DNA of 64,000 bases from Leptospira jelokensis (GTDB lineage Bacteria; Spirochaetota; Leptospiria; Leptospirales; Leptospiraceae), in the NCBI RefSeq assembly GCF_004769635.1, contig NZ_RQGH01000014.1, positions 1-64,000 on the forward strand, given 5' to 3'. The position numbers and the translations under genes are program-made. Below the pieces are notes generated by a model that was given only the letters and a program-made list of their open reading frames with translations, did not search any database and was not told the DNA's origin. Position 1 is the stretch's first letter; each line of letters starts with the position of its first letter. This document shows, piece after piece, positions 44,471 through 53,652 of this stretch.

Positions 44471-45835
44471 CTAAAATTCGTCTTCGTTTCGAGAGGAAGA
44501 TTGTAATATCTGCTCTAATCGTTTGATGGCTTCGTTATACGAAGATTTTTCCTCAATCCTTTGGCGTAAATAATCATCGATTTCGGATTTTTTATCGATT
44601 GCCATATCAATTTTTTCATCAGCCCCTCTTACGTAGGCATTGAGTAAGATGATGTCTTCAGAATTTTTGTATTTGGAGATGAGTTCGCGCACAATGGATG
44701 CACGCATATAATGGTCTTCATTTACAATCTTTTGCATCAACCGCGATAAAGAAGAAGGGACATCGATGGCCGGGTAATGGCTTTGTTCTGCAAGTTTTCT
44801 TGTGAGTACAATGTGCCCATCGATAAACCCACGAACCTTATCTGCTACGATATCATCCATGTCGTCTTCGGCATCCGTTAACACGGTATAAAATCCAGTA
44901 ATAGAACCACCGTTATGTGATGTTCCTGCACGTTCCACAAGTTTTGCCATTTTGGTGAACACACTAGAAGCATACCCTTTGGTGACGACGGGTTCCCCGA
45001 TGGACAATTCTCGTAAAGCTTCTGCATACCTTGTAAGGGAATCCATGTACAAATTGACAGACATCCCTTTTTCTCGAAAGTATTCTGCTGCCGAACATGC
45101 CAGGTTTGCGCAACTCACTTGTTCCATTTTGGAAGAATCAGAGGTAGCAACAAAAACAACCGATCTTGCTAATGCTTCTTTCCCAAGTTCAACATGGAGA
45201 AACTCATTTACCTCACGTCCCCTTTCTCCAATGAGTGCCACTACGTTGACATCGGCGTTCGTATAACGGGCAATCATCCCGAGTAAACTTGACTTACCAA
45301 CTCCAGATCCCGAAAAAATACCAATCCTTTGCCCGCGACCAACCGTTAACATCCCATCGATGGCGCGGACTCCTGTTTCTAAAATCTCCGTGATGGGTGG
45401 TCGATCGAGAGGATTTAAGAACCTTGGTTCAGATGCCCTTTCTTCTTTGGTAATGAGGATCCCTTTGCTATCAATTGGTTTCCCAAGTCCATTTAAGACT
45501 CGGCCCAATAGTTCTGGTCCAGCATTCAAAGTGATTTGTCTCCCAGAAGAAAACACAAAAGCATGAGGGAATATTTCTTGTGTATCACCTAATGGCATTA
45601 AGGTGTAGAGGTGGTCTTTAAATCCAACAAGAACACAAGGAAGATAACCTTTGTCAGAACCTCTTTCGACTTCTAAGATCTCACCCACTTTGGAATCCGG
45701 TGGGCCTTGTGAATAAATGACATTGCCCACAACAGAAACAACGACCCCACTCTTACGAATGGGTTCGATTTTTTCGACGACATTGAGATATTTCGAAATG
45801 GCATCGATCTGTTCTGTGAATTTCTTTTCGATCAT
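44471..45835 (-). CDS. fliI: Flagellar export ATPase FliI
   Basis: 454 aa. F1-beta-like hexameric ATPase of the flagellar type III secretion system. Key segments are VRAIDGMLTVGRGQRIGIF, P-loop SGSGVGKSSLL (about 175-185), ALIGERGREVNEFL, DSLTRYAEALRELSIGEP and SLSRLM. The 20-residue N-terminus differs between families. The downstream order fliJ-flbB is broken by the opposed kinase gene. Upstream no fliH or other export genes lie next to it. Confidence 0.95.
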   Translation of the reverse strand: MIEKKFTEQIDAISKYLNVVEKIEPIRKSGVVVSVVGNVIYSQGPPDSKVGEILEVERGSDKGYLPCVLVGFKDHLYTLMPLGDTQEIFPHAFVFSSGRQITLNAGPELLGRVLNGLGKPIDSKGILITKEERASEPRFLNPLDRPPITEILETGVRAIDGMLTVGRGQRIGIFSGSGVGKSSLLGMIARYTNADVNVVALIGERGREVNEFLHVELGKEALARSVVFVATSDSSKMEQVSCANLACSAAEYFREKGMSVNLYMDSLTRYAEALRELSIGEPVVTKGYASSVFTKMAKLVERAGTSHNGGSITGFYTVLTDAEDDMDDIVADKVRGFIDGHIVLTRKLAEQSHYPAIDVPSSLSRLMQKIVNEDHYMRASIVRELISKYKNSEDIILLNAYVRGADEKIDMAIDKKSEIDDYLRQRIEEKSSYNEAIKRLEQILQSSSRNEDEF

Positions 45836-45924
45836 GGACGATTTTCACTCATCCAATCATGTGACATAATTAAATCAAGCGAATTGAGGCCAGGAACGAA
45901 TCCACATACCCCTTTCTGGATTGT

Positions 45925-46755
45925 TTAGCGACAAAGTTTGATTTGGTCTAGGTTTGCAATTTGTTTGGGGGAGGGGAGTTTTTTCCCGAGGACCACATTC
46001 CCACCTTCCCCCATACTTGCTGATTCATAGGCCCATTTCCCGAAATTGGTAGAAACGGTATAACAATCGGGAAAGGATTTTGCTTCTTTCAGTTCTTTTC
46101 CCGTCCAAACGAGGATTTTGTCTGGAGTGCGAAGGAATAAATTTTGTCCATCTTCCGACCATCGGATTCCGTAAAGGGGTAGGGCTGTCCAAAAACTGAT
46201 GGGATAGGTTTGGACTTTTTTGTCTGAGACTTGGAGTAGGTTCAATTCAAATTCCGTAAATTCCCCTTCTCCCGTTGGGTTCGCTGTGACAAGCGCCACC
46301 AAATTTCCATTTGGTGAAGGAGCCATTTGGAAAATGATTTTTTTCTCTGGTGTGGCCGGGAAAGAAAAAGCACCCCCAGATTCCGGGTAAATGGAAAGGG
46401 TTTGGTTTAATGTTCCGTATTCATCATCTTTTCCTACGAGCACAAACAGTGATTTGGATTGGGTATGGTAAAAAATTCCATCTCCTAAGGACCAAGAAGG
46501 GAGTTCCCACTCTCGGATCACTTTCCCACCAGTTTTTTCATTTTGCACCAATTTGATTTTACTTTGGTAATTTCGTTTGTCAGTGGTTCCATTCATTGGG
46601 TTCCAAGAATCTTTCTCTTGGAAATGGACCGTTAGGACTAAATTGAAATTTGGGTCATTGCTTGGTGAAATTTCTTCTGCTAATGTTGCATCACGCCAAA
46701 TCATTTGTGAACAACCAAAAGCAGCAAAAAGGACAATGGGTAACAGAGTTTTCAT
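45925..46755 (-). CDS. Lipoprotein, possibly beta-propeller
   Basis: 276 aa from the ATG at 46755, chosen because MKTLLPIVLFAAFGCSQ is a lipoprotein signal with Cys15; a longer frame starting at 46794 would place the lipobox late. No clear ribosome-binding site is visible. The mature protein has several blade-like repeats, for example GIRWSEDGQNLFLRTPDKILVWTG and MAPSPNGNLVALVTANPTG, that suggest a WD40/TolB-like beta-propeller. No family is assigned. Confidence 0.6.
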   Translation of the reverse strand: MKTLLPIVLFAAFGCSQMIWRDATLAEEISPSNDPNFNLVLTVHFQEKDSWNPMNGTTDKRNYQSKIKLVQNEKTGGKVIREWELPSWSLGDGIFYHTQSKSLFVLVGKDDEYGTLNQTLSIYPESGGAFSFPATPEKKIIFQMAPSPNGNLVALVTANPTGEGEFTEFELNLLQVSDKKVQTYPISFWTALPLYGIRWSEDGQNLFLRTPDKILVWTGKELKEAKSFPDCYTVSTNFGKWAYESASMGEGGNVVLGKKLPSPKQIANLDQIKLCR

Positions 46756-46795
46756 AGGAAATGAGGATAAGTGGTAAGAAGTGTCTGTAAACAAA

Positions 46796-46817
46796 AAAGG
46801 GGACCAACGTCCCCTTT
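46796..46817 (-). terminator. Rho-independent terminator of the zinc-finger gene
   Basis: On the minus strand, a perfect 9-bp stem AAAGGGGAC/GTCCCCTTT with a 4-base loop is followed by a run of T (TTTTTTGT). It lies 28 bases after the stop of the gene at 46845-47159. One of the strongest terminators in the window. Confidence 0.8.
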
Positions 46818-46844
46818 CAGTTAGAAAAATAGATAGAAAAGGAA

Positions 46845-47159
46845 TTATTTTCCTTTTTTTGCTTTCGCTTTTTCTTTATTCTTTTGGTCGATTTCTGCTC
46901 TATGAGTATCACAAAGTCTGTAAAGAATGCCTGTTACCGGGTTCTTACGAGTTACTTTTGTACCACAAACGATGCATAGACCTTGCGCTCTTCTTCTTTT
47001 GTAAAGTTGTTGAACTCTCTCCGCTCCAGATGCTTTGTACTTGGAGATTTGGATTCTGAATCCTTTGAAAAGATAATTCCCAATCGACTTCTCAGGGTCT
47101 TTTTTAAGATCATCTGCAATTTTATCGATTTGTCCTGGGCCTACTTTTTGTGGTTCCAT
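46845..47159 (-). CDS. Small basic zinc-finger-like protein
   Basis: 104 aa. CIVCGTKVTRKNPVTG and LCDTH give a C-x2-C-x17-C-x2-H arrangement, a likely single zinc site. The regions before and after are rich in Lys/Arg (QLYKRRRAQ and ending KAKAKKGK), consistent with nucleic-acid or ribosome binding. No family is recognised. It has its own promoter candidate and terminator, so it is probably a monocistronic, well expressed gene. Confidence 0.65.
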   Translation of the reverse strand: MEPQKVGPGQIDKIADDLKKDPEKSIGNYLFKGFRIQISKYKASGAERVQQLYKRRRAQGLCIVCGTKVTRKNPVTGILYRLCDTHRAEIDQKNKEKAKAKKGK

Positions 47160-47227
47160 AGCTTTCTTTTTCCTTTAAACTAATTTTATATTTTTTTTGA
47201 CGAAGGGAAAACCCTTGGCCTAACAAG

Positions 47228-47256
47228 AGTATCTCTCTTATTTCTAAATAATTCAA
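47228..47256 (-). promoter_or_regulatory. Candidate promoter of the zinc-finger gene
   Basis: On the minus strand TTGAAT (47256-47251) and GATACT (47233-47228) are separated by 17 bases, about 70 bases before the start codon. An AAGGG-TTTT-CCCTT hairpin follows in the leader. Four of six positions match the consensus in each box. Confidence 0.4.
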
Positions 47257-47331
47257 GATATTTTTTTTACCGAATAACAATTTTTTGATGTTTTGCGACG
47301 TTTTTTTTCTAAAACGTTTGATAGGTGATAG

Positions 47332-48030
47332 TTAATTTTTGATTAATTTGATTTGGATTGCTTTCGGAAAACTGGGACATGTTTCTACACAAAGTCCACA
47401 TCCGGTGCAACTTGATTGTGAGAAAACTGGCAAATTTCCCTTAAATTTAACGGTTTTTTCGATGGGGCAGGTAACAAAACAAGCATTACAGGTTGGTTCT
47501 CCCGTTTTTTCATTGATGCAAAATTCTTTTAATAGCTTCGCCTTACCAAACTTTGGTGTCGTTTCGGACATTTCGTACGGTACCAGTGCCTCTTCTGGGC
47601 AGGCAGAGATACAAGGCCAGTCCGTACACAAGTGGCAAGCCTTCGCATTTGGATCAAAATGAGGGAAGGATTGGTTTTGGTTTTCTGCTGTAACAGGGAA
47701 TAAGACGGCGTAAGGGCAGGCAAAAATACACTCATTACAACCTGTACACAAAGAAAAAAATTCTGAACTTGCCCCTGGTGGTAAAGACAGGGTTTGAAAC
47801 ATCCTCGTCTTTCGTCTCCGAACAACTGTCGGTTTAGGATTTTTCCTACTTGGGGTAGGATTGGAGCCTTTTGGAAGTGTTTCTTTTTTAGGTTTTGTGT
47901 TTCGTTGGGGTTTTGGATCTGTTTCTTCTTGCCAAACTTCTTTAATGGCCTCAGAGATTTCGTCAGCCTTAGTAAAGGTAAACTGGAAAACGGATTTAAA
48001 TCCTTCTCGGAAGAGATCCTTTCGTTTCAT
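47332..48030 (-). CDS. Polyferredoxin-like 4Fe-4S protein (NapF-like)
   Basis: 232 aa. It begins right after the murA stop codon. After a Lys-rich, Pro-rich tail (residues 30-75), Cys clusters occur as CTGCNECIFACPYA, CHLCTDWPCISACPEEAL, CNACFVTCPIEK and CTGCGLCVETCPSF, which is up to four 4Fe-4S sites; a third-cluster variant is incomplete or irregular. The pattern resembles NapF and related maturation or electron-transfer ferredoxins. No nitrate-reductase genes are nearby, so the partner is unknown. Confidence 0.75.
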   Translation of the reverse strand: MKRKDLFREGFKSVFQFTFTKADEISEAIKEVWQEETDPKPQRNTKPKKETLPKGSNPTPSRKNPKPTVVRRRKTRMFQTLSLPPGASSEFFSLCTGCNECIFACPYAVLFPVTAENQNQSFPHFDPNAKACHLCTDWPCISACPEEALVPYEMSETTPKFGKAKLLKEFCINEKTGEPTCNACFVTCPIEKTVKFKGNLPVFSQSSCTGCGLCVETCPSFPKAIQIKLIKN

Positions 48031-49353
48031 TTAATTTGGAATTCTTTCGATTTGAGCCCCAAGCGACCGTAGTCTTGTATCAATGGATTCAAACCCCCGA
48101 TCGATTTGAACGATGTTATGGATCTCACTCTGTCCTTCTGCACAAAGGGCAGCAATGATCATCGCCATACCAGCACGGATATCAGGGCTTGCCACACGTT
48201 GTCCGTACAACCTGTTGGCTCCGATCACGATGGCACGGTGTGGGTCACAAAGGATGATTTGGGCACCCATTGCGATGATATTGTCCACAAAGAAGAGCCT
48301 GGATTCAAAAAGTTTTTCATGGATGAGAACGGTTCCCTTACATTGTGTTGCCGTGACAAGGGCCACTGAGGTCATATCAGCAGGGAAACCTGGCCAAGGA
48401 GCATCATCGATTTTTGGCGTGGCTCCATGGTAGTCTGGGATGATTTCCATTTTTTGATCCGAAGGGACAAGGATTCCTGTTTCGGTGGGCCTCACTTCAA
48501 TTCCTAACCTGGAATACACCATACGGATCATACGGATGTCTTCTAAATTGACATCGGTGATATGGATTTCTCCACCTGTAACGGCTGCTAGGCTAATAAA
48601 GGAACCTACTTCTAAATAGTCGGAACCGATGCGGTGTTTGAGTCCACCTTCAGGAGAGGAAAGAGAAGTTACACCTGTGATTGTTAGGTGGTTTGTGCCA
48701 ATCCCTTCAATTTTGGCACCTGCTGCCACGAGGAAACGGCAAAGTCCTTGTACGTGGGGTTCGGAAGCAGCATTGCGGATGGTGGTAGTGCCTTCCGCAA
48801 AAACAGCTGCCATCACAGCGTTTTCTGTTGCTGTGACAGACGCTTCGTCGAGAAGGATGTCTTTTCCAAAAAGTCGGTCTGCTGTGATCATGTACCCATC
48901 TGGGAACACTTCAATTTTGGCACCAAGGGCTTCTAAGGCGAGGAGGTGGGTGTCCATCCGCCGCCTACCAATTTTATCTCCACCAGGTTTTGGCAAAAAG
49001 ACACGTCCAGTACGTGCAAGGATTGGGCCTGCAAGAGTTACGGCTCCACGGAGCTGGGAACAAAGTTCGTACGGTAAATCCGATTTCACTGGATTTTTTT
49101 TCTGAAAGAGGTAGGATCCTTTTGTATCGAGGGAAGTGATTTCCACGCCAATATGGCGGAGGACATCCATGAGCTTTTGGACATCGGCGATTTCAGGAAG
49201 GTTTTCTAATATGACATCTCCTTCCCATAAGAGTAGAGCCCCGAGCAGAGGTAGGGCTTCGTTTTTATTCCCTTGGGGAACAATTGTCCCGTGGAGTGGA
49301 TTTTTGCCGATAATTTTGAAGTAGGAAGAACTCACCTTGCTTCCATTCGACAC
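48031..49353 (-). CDS. murA: UDP-N-acetylglucosamine 1-carboxyvinyltransferase MurA
   Basis: 440 aa, typical length. First committed step of peptidoglycan synthesis: transfer of enolpyruvate from PEP to UDP-GlcNAc. Hallmarks are [57 protein letters not shown] and [17 protein letters not shown]. The catalytic loop reads [18 protein letters not shown], with Asp126 at the position of E. coli Cys115, a substitution that abolishes the covalent target of fosfomycin. It lies 26 bases from the divergent gene at 49380. Confidence 0.93.
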   Translation of the reverse strand: MSNGSKVSSSYFKIIGKNPLHGTIVPQGNKNEALPLLGALLLWEGDVILENLPEIADVQKLMDVLRHIGVEITSLDTKGSYLFQKKNPVKSDLPYELCSQLRGAVTLAGPILARTGRVFLPKPGGDKIGRRRMDTHLLALEALGAKIEVFPDGYMITADRLFGKDILLDEASVTATENAVMAAVFAEGTTTIRNAASEPHVQGLCRFLVAAGAKIEGIGTNHLTITGVTSLSSPEGGLKHRIGSDYLEVGSFISLAAVTGGEIHITDVNLEDIRMIRMVYSRLGIEVRPTETGILVPSDQKMEIIPDYHGATPKIDDAPWPGFPADMTSVALVTATQCKGTVLIHEKLFESRLFFVDNIIAMGAQIILCDPHRAIVIGANRLYGQRVASPDIRAGMAMIIAALCAEGQSEIHNIVQIDRGFESIDTRLRSLGAQIERIPN

Positions 49354-49379
49354 AACGGAGATATGAGGAAAAGTAATTT

Positions 49380-50522
49380 ATGAATTTTATGGCACAAGTC
49401 GTTTGGATTTTTCCAAAATTTGATACAATCTACATCTTTTACATCGTGCTCATGGGACTTGCTGCCTTCATTTACGTTAAGTTCATGAATTATTTGCAAA
49501 ACAAACAAGCAAGTGTGGTGAACCATTGGGTGGAGTTCCAAAGGTATGCCATTGCCAGAAAATGCAACCAAGTGGAACTCAATATCCTCCGCGATTTTTA
49601 TGAACATTTAAATGAAGAAGAACGGGAAATTTACCTTTTACCAGAAAATAGAAACAAACTCAAAAATGCTCTCTATCGCTATTTTTTAAAATCAAATGCC
49701 AATACAACTGAAAAGGAAGTCAATTTATTTGATAAACTCTTTCGTTCTGGTGTTGAATTTAAAAAGGAAATTTTATCTTTGAATGATTTAACCATTGGTG
49801 AAGTTGCCGCTCTTGAAGCTGATGGAAGAGAAGAACTCACCTATGTGATGCAAAAAACCTCCGATGAATTGTTGTTATCTGCAAAAGGAATCTCAAAAGA
49901 TCTGCTTGTTCCAGGAAAAGAAGCAAAATTATATGTGTTTCGTCCCAGTAGTGGAGGTTACTTGTTAGATGGCAGGGTGATTCGCACCAATGATAGTGGT
50001 GTGATCTTTCATTTTAACGGGAAAATCGAAAGGAAGGGTGAATCTCATTTGATGCTTTTGGATAAAATTTCCCTTACCGTTTCACCTTGGCCACCACCAG
50101 AACAGAAAAAGGAATTAGAATTAGATAAAAACAAGTTGATGTTAAGCGAAGAAAACATTGATAAACAGTTAGAAGTATTGAAGCGGATTGCCAAAGACCA
50201 AAAAGAAAATAATGAAAAACGATTTGATATCAAAGAAACGGCAAAACCATTCATCACTCTTTCGGAACGATTGTCTGACAGAGGGATATTGTTTACATTC
50301 CCAACGGGGATCTCGCCTGAAATTTGGAAACACCAAGACCTATGGGAAGTTGGTTTTAGTTTTGAGAAAGGCCCTGAATTTCATATCCGTGCAAAGATGA
50401 TGCCCACCAAACAAAAGTCTGATTTGTACCTTTTGCGTTTTGTGGATGCAGATGATACGATGCGGAAAACTTTGTATGAAGAGATCCGCAAACGTGGTGG
50501 CGTAAGAGAAGTACTGTCTTAA
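49380..50522 (+). CDS. Membrane-anchored PilZ/YcgR-like protein
   Basis: 380 aa. One N-terminal membrane segment (about 16-38) is followed by a helical region (45-115) and a beta-rich domain (around 165-250, KEAKLYVFRPSSGGYLLDGRVIRTND) that resembles the N-terminal domain of YcgR/PilZ-type proteins. I do not see the RxxxR and (D/N)xSxxG c-di-GMP motifs, so nucleotide binding is doubtful. A second beta-rich domain is at 285-375. The starts of this gene and murA are only 26 bases apart, so their promoters must overlap coding sequence. Confidence 0.55.
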   Translation: MNFMAQVVWIFPKFDTIYIFYIVLMGLAAFIYVKFMNYLQNKQASVVNHWVEFQRYAIARKCNQVELNILRDFYEHLNEEEREIYLLPENRNKLKNALYRYFLKSNANTTEKEVNLFDKLFRSGVEFKKEILSLNDLTIGEVAALEADGREELTYVMQKTSDELLLSAKGISKDLLVPGKEAKLYVFRPSSGGYLLDGRVIRTNDSGVIFHFNGKIERKGESHLMLLDKISLTVSPWPPPEQKKELELDKNKLMLSEENIDKQLEVLKRIAKDQKENNEKRFDIKETAKPFITLSERLSDRGILFTFPTGISPEIWKHQDLWEVGFSFEKGPEFHIRAKMMPTKQKSDLYLLRFVDADDTMRKTLYEEIRKRGGVREVLS

Positions 50523-50551
50523 AGAAGTTGGTTCGATTCTACAAATAAGTT

Positions 50552-52318
50552 TTATAAACTTTCAGGAAAGGCACCAATCGAAGGTGTCTTTGCTTCTTTG
50601 GTTAGCAAAATCAAATCCACTTTAGGAATTTCTTTTCCTGAGGTGAGTTTTGCGCCTAGTGCTTCCCAAGACCCAGTTGTCAGTGAAAAAGATAACAAAT
50701 ACTCTACATTTCGTAATTCTGGCAATTGGATGAAAGGAGTCCCTCCGTGCATCACAAGGAATCGTTTGTTTGGGTATTTTTTGGCAAGACCAACAATGGA
50801 TTTGATTTCAGGTTCCGAAGTGGAATCAAAAATATAGGTTGTGTATGTTTTTTGTTTGGCGATACTCCCAAAGGATTTCGACGGGAATGATTGGATTTTT
50901 TTGTTTTTTAGGAACTCTTTTAATTTCACATTTTTGACAAAGGAAATGGTTTGTTCGGGAACAATGGTCGCCGTCACAACTGATTTTGGGTAGGCACGGA
51001 TCGAGTCTTCGTTGATTTCTTTTGCAAAAAATTGGGATTGGCCGAGTTTCGTATAACGATCGTTCCTTTCTTTTTCCCAAGTTGCTAAATACTCTTTTTG
51101 TTTTTGGTTCTCTTCATACATTTGAGGAGAAATCGAATTTTTGTCGTATATCCCAAGTTCTAATTTTTTACGAATTTGTTTTTGGACGGCAGACTTCAAA
51201 ATATCGTGTTCTTTTCCTTCTTTGTCCACATAACGAAACTCACCTTTTTTGTAGGCGTCCATGAGTTGTGCTTTAAATTTTTTTGCTGTTTCTCCCCAAC
51301 TTGTAAGCAGTACGATGTTTGCACCTGCAAGGATCGTGAGAACCCCAGGGCGATCTTTTTCATAATTTTTGGAGATCGCGTGCATTTCCATCGCGTCGGT
51401 GATGATGATTCCATCAAATTGTAGGGATTTACGTAAAACGTCTGTTAGGATGGTTTTGGAAAGTGTGGCAGGAAAGTTCGGATCAATTTTGGGATACATG
51501 ATGTGTGCTGACATGACAGCCTCTGCACCACCTAATATTGATTGTTTGAACGGTACAAGTTCCAATTTTTCCAAGTCTTGTAGGCTTTTGTTGATGATGG
51601 GTAAACCTAAATGGCTATCGACGGTTGTGTCTCCATGGCCAGGAAAATGTTTGATTACTGGCAAACACCCACCAGCTCTTGCTCCTTTTTCATAAGCAAC
51701 TGCCACTTCTGAAACACGATTGACGTCTGATCCAAACGAACGTGTGTTAATGACTGGATTGAGCGGGTTGTTATTGATGTCCAATACGGGAGCAAATAAA
51801 AAATTAAGACCTAAGTTTCGTAATTCGTATGATGTAACAAACCCCACAACTTCACCCCACTCTTTTTTCCCCGTTTGGCCAACTGCCATAGCCCCTGGGT
51901 AATGTGTGATCCCATCTTGGACTCGGAATACCCTTCCTCCTTCTTGGTCAGTGGAAATGAGAAATGGTGGGAGGCCATTTTCTTTTGCAGCGAGTTGTAA
52001 GTTTTCTGTGAGGGAAAGGATTTCTTCTTTTTTGCCTAAGTTTTTGCCAAATAGGATGATGCCACCTGGTTTCGTTTGTTTGATTTCATCGAGTGCTGTT
52101 TGGTCCACAGTTTTCGAAGGAATGGCAATGTGGATGGTTTGTCCTACAAGTTCCTCTTCTGTCATCGCATTGGTGATGGACCAAGCTTTTTCATCTAACC
52201 AAACTTTTCGTTCATTGGCAGCAAGTTCTGTCAGGTAAAATCCAAAACAATAAGAAGATCCAAAAAATCCAAACAAAAGGAAAAGGGAAAACGAGGTGCG
52301 TAAGAGAACTTGGTTCAT
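50552..52318 (-). CDS. Exported family-3 glycoside hydrolase (NagZ-like)
   Basis: 588 aa. The N-terminal SFSLFLLFGFFGSSYCFGFYL is a signal/anchor sequence. The GH3 domain (about 40-390) has the hallmark motif KHFPGHGDTTVDSHLGLP, STDQEGGRVFR and the nucleophile region IITDAMEMHAI. NagZ proteins split GlcNAc-1,6-anhydroMurNAc during wall recycling, usually in the cytoplasm of Gram-negatives. This one appears exported and has about 180 extra C-terminal residues with no recognised fold. Confidence 0.82.
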   Translation of the reverse strand: MNQVLLRTSFSLFLLFGFFGSSYCFGFYLTELAANERKVWLDEKAWSITNAMTEEELVGQTIHIAIPSKTVDQTALDEIKQTKPGGIILFGKNLGKKEEILSLTENLQLAAKENGLPPFLISTDQEGGRVFRVQDGITHYPGAMAVGQTGKKEWGEVVGFVTSYELRNLGLNFLFAPVLDINNNPLNPVINTRSFGSDVNRVSEVAVAYEKGARAGGCLPVIKHFPGHGDTTVDSHLGLPIINKSLQDLEKLELVPFKQSILGGAEAVMSAHIMYPKIDPNFPATLSKTILTDVLRKSLQFDGIIITDAMEMHAISKNYEKDRPGVLTILAGANIVLLTSWGETAKKFKAQLMDAYKKGEFRYVDKEGKEHDILKSAVQKQIRKKLELGIYDKNSISPQMYEENQKQKEYLATWEKERNDRYTKLGQSQFFAKEINEDSIRAYPKSVVTATIVPEQTISFVKNVKLKEFLKNKKIQSFPSKSFGSIAKQKTYTTYIFDSTSEPEIKSIVGLAKKYPNKRFLVMHGGTPFIQLPELRNVEYLLSFSLTTGSWEALGAKLTSGKEIPKVDLILLTKEAKTPSIGAFPESL

Positions 52319-52382
52319 AGACTATGATTATAGGTTTTAAGATACGCTTTTCTAAGACAACTACGAAAATTCTCACCATTGT

Positions 52383-53579
52383 ATGGGATTTCATACGTCT
52401 GACTATCTAGTGGATGATTTTTATAAAAACCTAAAAGCCAGTTCAAAGTTTCAAAATATTTTTGAGGGAACAACTGTTACAAAAGTTCCAGACGATTGGT
52501 TTGTGCTCATCACAGACATCGTTGGTTCTACAAAAGCAATAGAAGAAGGACGTTATAAGGACGTAAATACAGCAGGTGGGCTCACAGCGATTGCAGTGGC
52601 GAATGTCTATGGGCATATGGATTTCCCTTTTGTGTTTGGTGGGGATGGAGTTACTTTTTTACTGCCAATCAATTTACTTTTTCCCATTCGTTCGGCCATT
52701 GCGGATACAATTTCACAAGTAAAAGCGGCCTTTGGTTTGGAGATGCGTGCAGGGATTGTGCCAGTGCAAGAATTGTATCGAGCAGGTGCAGAATTATTTT
52801 TAAGTAAGTTCAAAGCATCCGATCACTACGTGCAATGTTCTCTCTTCGGCACCGCACTCCCACTTGCAGAACAATGGATCAAGGAAGGGAAAGACGAATC
52901 CTATTTGGTTCGTGAAAATGAAAAAATCCTCCCTGCAGACTTCACTGGGTTTACATGCCGATGGAAAGACATTCCGAGTGAAAGGGGAGAGATTGTTTCG
53001 CTCATTGTGAAACCAAACCATTCAGACTTGGAAGTCTGTAAAAAAATAGTCACAAGGGTTCTCAATTTCATTCGTTCCGAATATGGAGAGGAAAAAGATT
53101 ACCATCCACTCAGTCTCAATCAAATCGAATTAGACAATGGAGATCACTTACGAAAAGAAGCCGTTGCAAAGACAGGGAAACACTCTGGAATCAAATACCG
53201 CCTAACACTCATCCAAATTTGGATTGAAAGGACAGTTATGGCCCTCGCAATGAATTGGAAACTTCCCATTAAATCAGGTCATTATTCATTGGACCGGCTA
53301 AAAGAATACCAAGTGATGTCTGCCGATTTTCGAAAGTACGATGGAACGCTTAAAATGGTGATCGATGGTTCTAAAAAACATAGATTGGCATTAGAAAGTT
53401 TTTTGGAGCAGTTAGAAAGGGAAGGATTGATCCATTTTGGATTGTTTGTTTCGAATAGGTCCCTTATGACCTGTGTTTTAAAAGTTGCATCTTCTGATGA
53501 AGTGCACTTTGTAGATGGAGCTGACGGCGGTTTTGCGATGGCCGCCAAATCCCTAAAGGAAAAATTGAAAACAAGTTAA
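52383..53579 (+). CDS. DUF3095 family protein
   Basis: 398 aa. The N-terminal half has a cyclase-like start with VLITDIVGSTKAIEEGRYKDVNTAGGLTAIAV and FPFVFGGDGVTFLLP, matching DUF3095; the DIxGST and GDG-like segments recall class III nucleotide cyclases. The C-terminal quarter (GHYSLDRLKEYQVMSADFRKYDG...VDGADGGFAMAA) is also typical. Catalytic activity has not been established for this family to my knowledge. Divergent from the GH3 gene by 64 bases. Confidence 0.7.
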   Translation: MGFHTSDYLVDDFYKNLKASSKFQNIFEGTTVTKVPDDWFVLITDIVGSTKAIEEGRYKDVNTAGGLTAIAVANVYGHMDFPFVFGGDGVTFLLPINLLFPIRSAIADTISQVKAAFGLEMRAGIVPVQELYRAGAELFLSKFKASDHYVQCSLFGTALPLAEQWIKEGKDESYLVRENEKILPADFTGFTCRWKDIPSERGEIVSLIVKPNHSDLEVCKKIVTRVLNFIRSEYGEEKDYHPLSLNQIELDNGDHLRKEAVAKTGKHSGIKYRLTLIQIWIERTVMALAMNWKLPIKSGHYSLDRLKEYQVMSADFRKYDGTLKMVIDGSKKHRLALESFLEQLEREGLIHFGLFVSNRSLMTCVLKVASSDEVHFVDGADGGFAMAAKSLKEKLKTS

Positions 53580-53598
53580 GGCAAATTCGAAAGTGATG

Positions 53599-53629
53599 CC
53601 TGAATGGAATTTTGAACCTTCCATTCAGG
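53599..53629 (+). terminator. Strong hairpin terminator after the DUF3095 gene
   Basis: Perfect 11-bp stem CCTGAATGGAA / TTCCATTCAGG with a 9-base loop. It lies 20 bases past the DUF3095 stop; a run of seven Ts follows about 12 bases later. Since it lies between two convergent genes it may also serve the lipoprotein gene on the minus strand, although no T-run follows on that side. Confidence 0.6.
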
Positions 53630-53652
53630 GAACGATCGAACTTTTTTTGTGT

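Noticed and set aside
45836..45924. Promoter of fliI
   Set aside because: TTGATT occurs but no -10 box at proper distance; not enough for a call.
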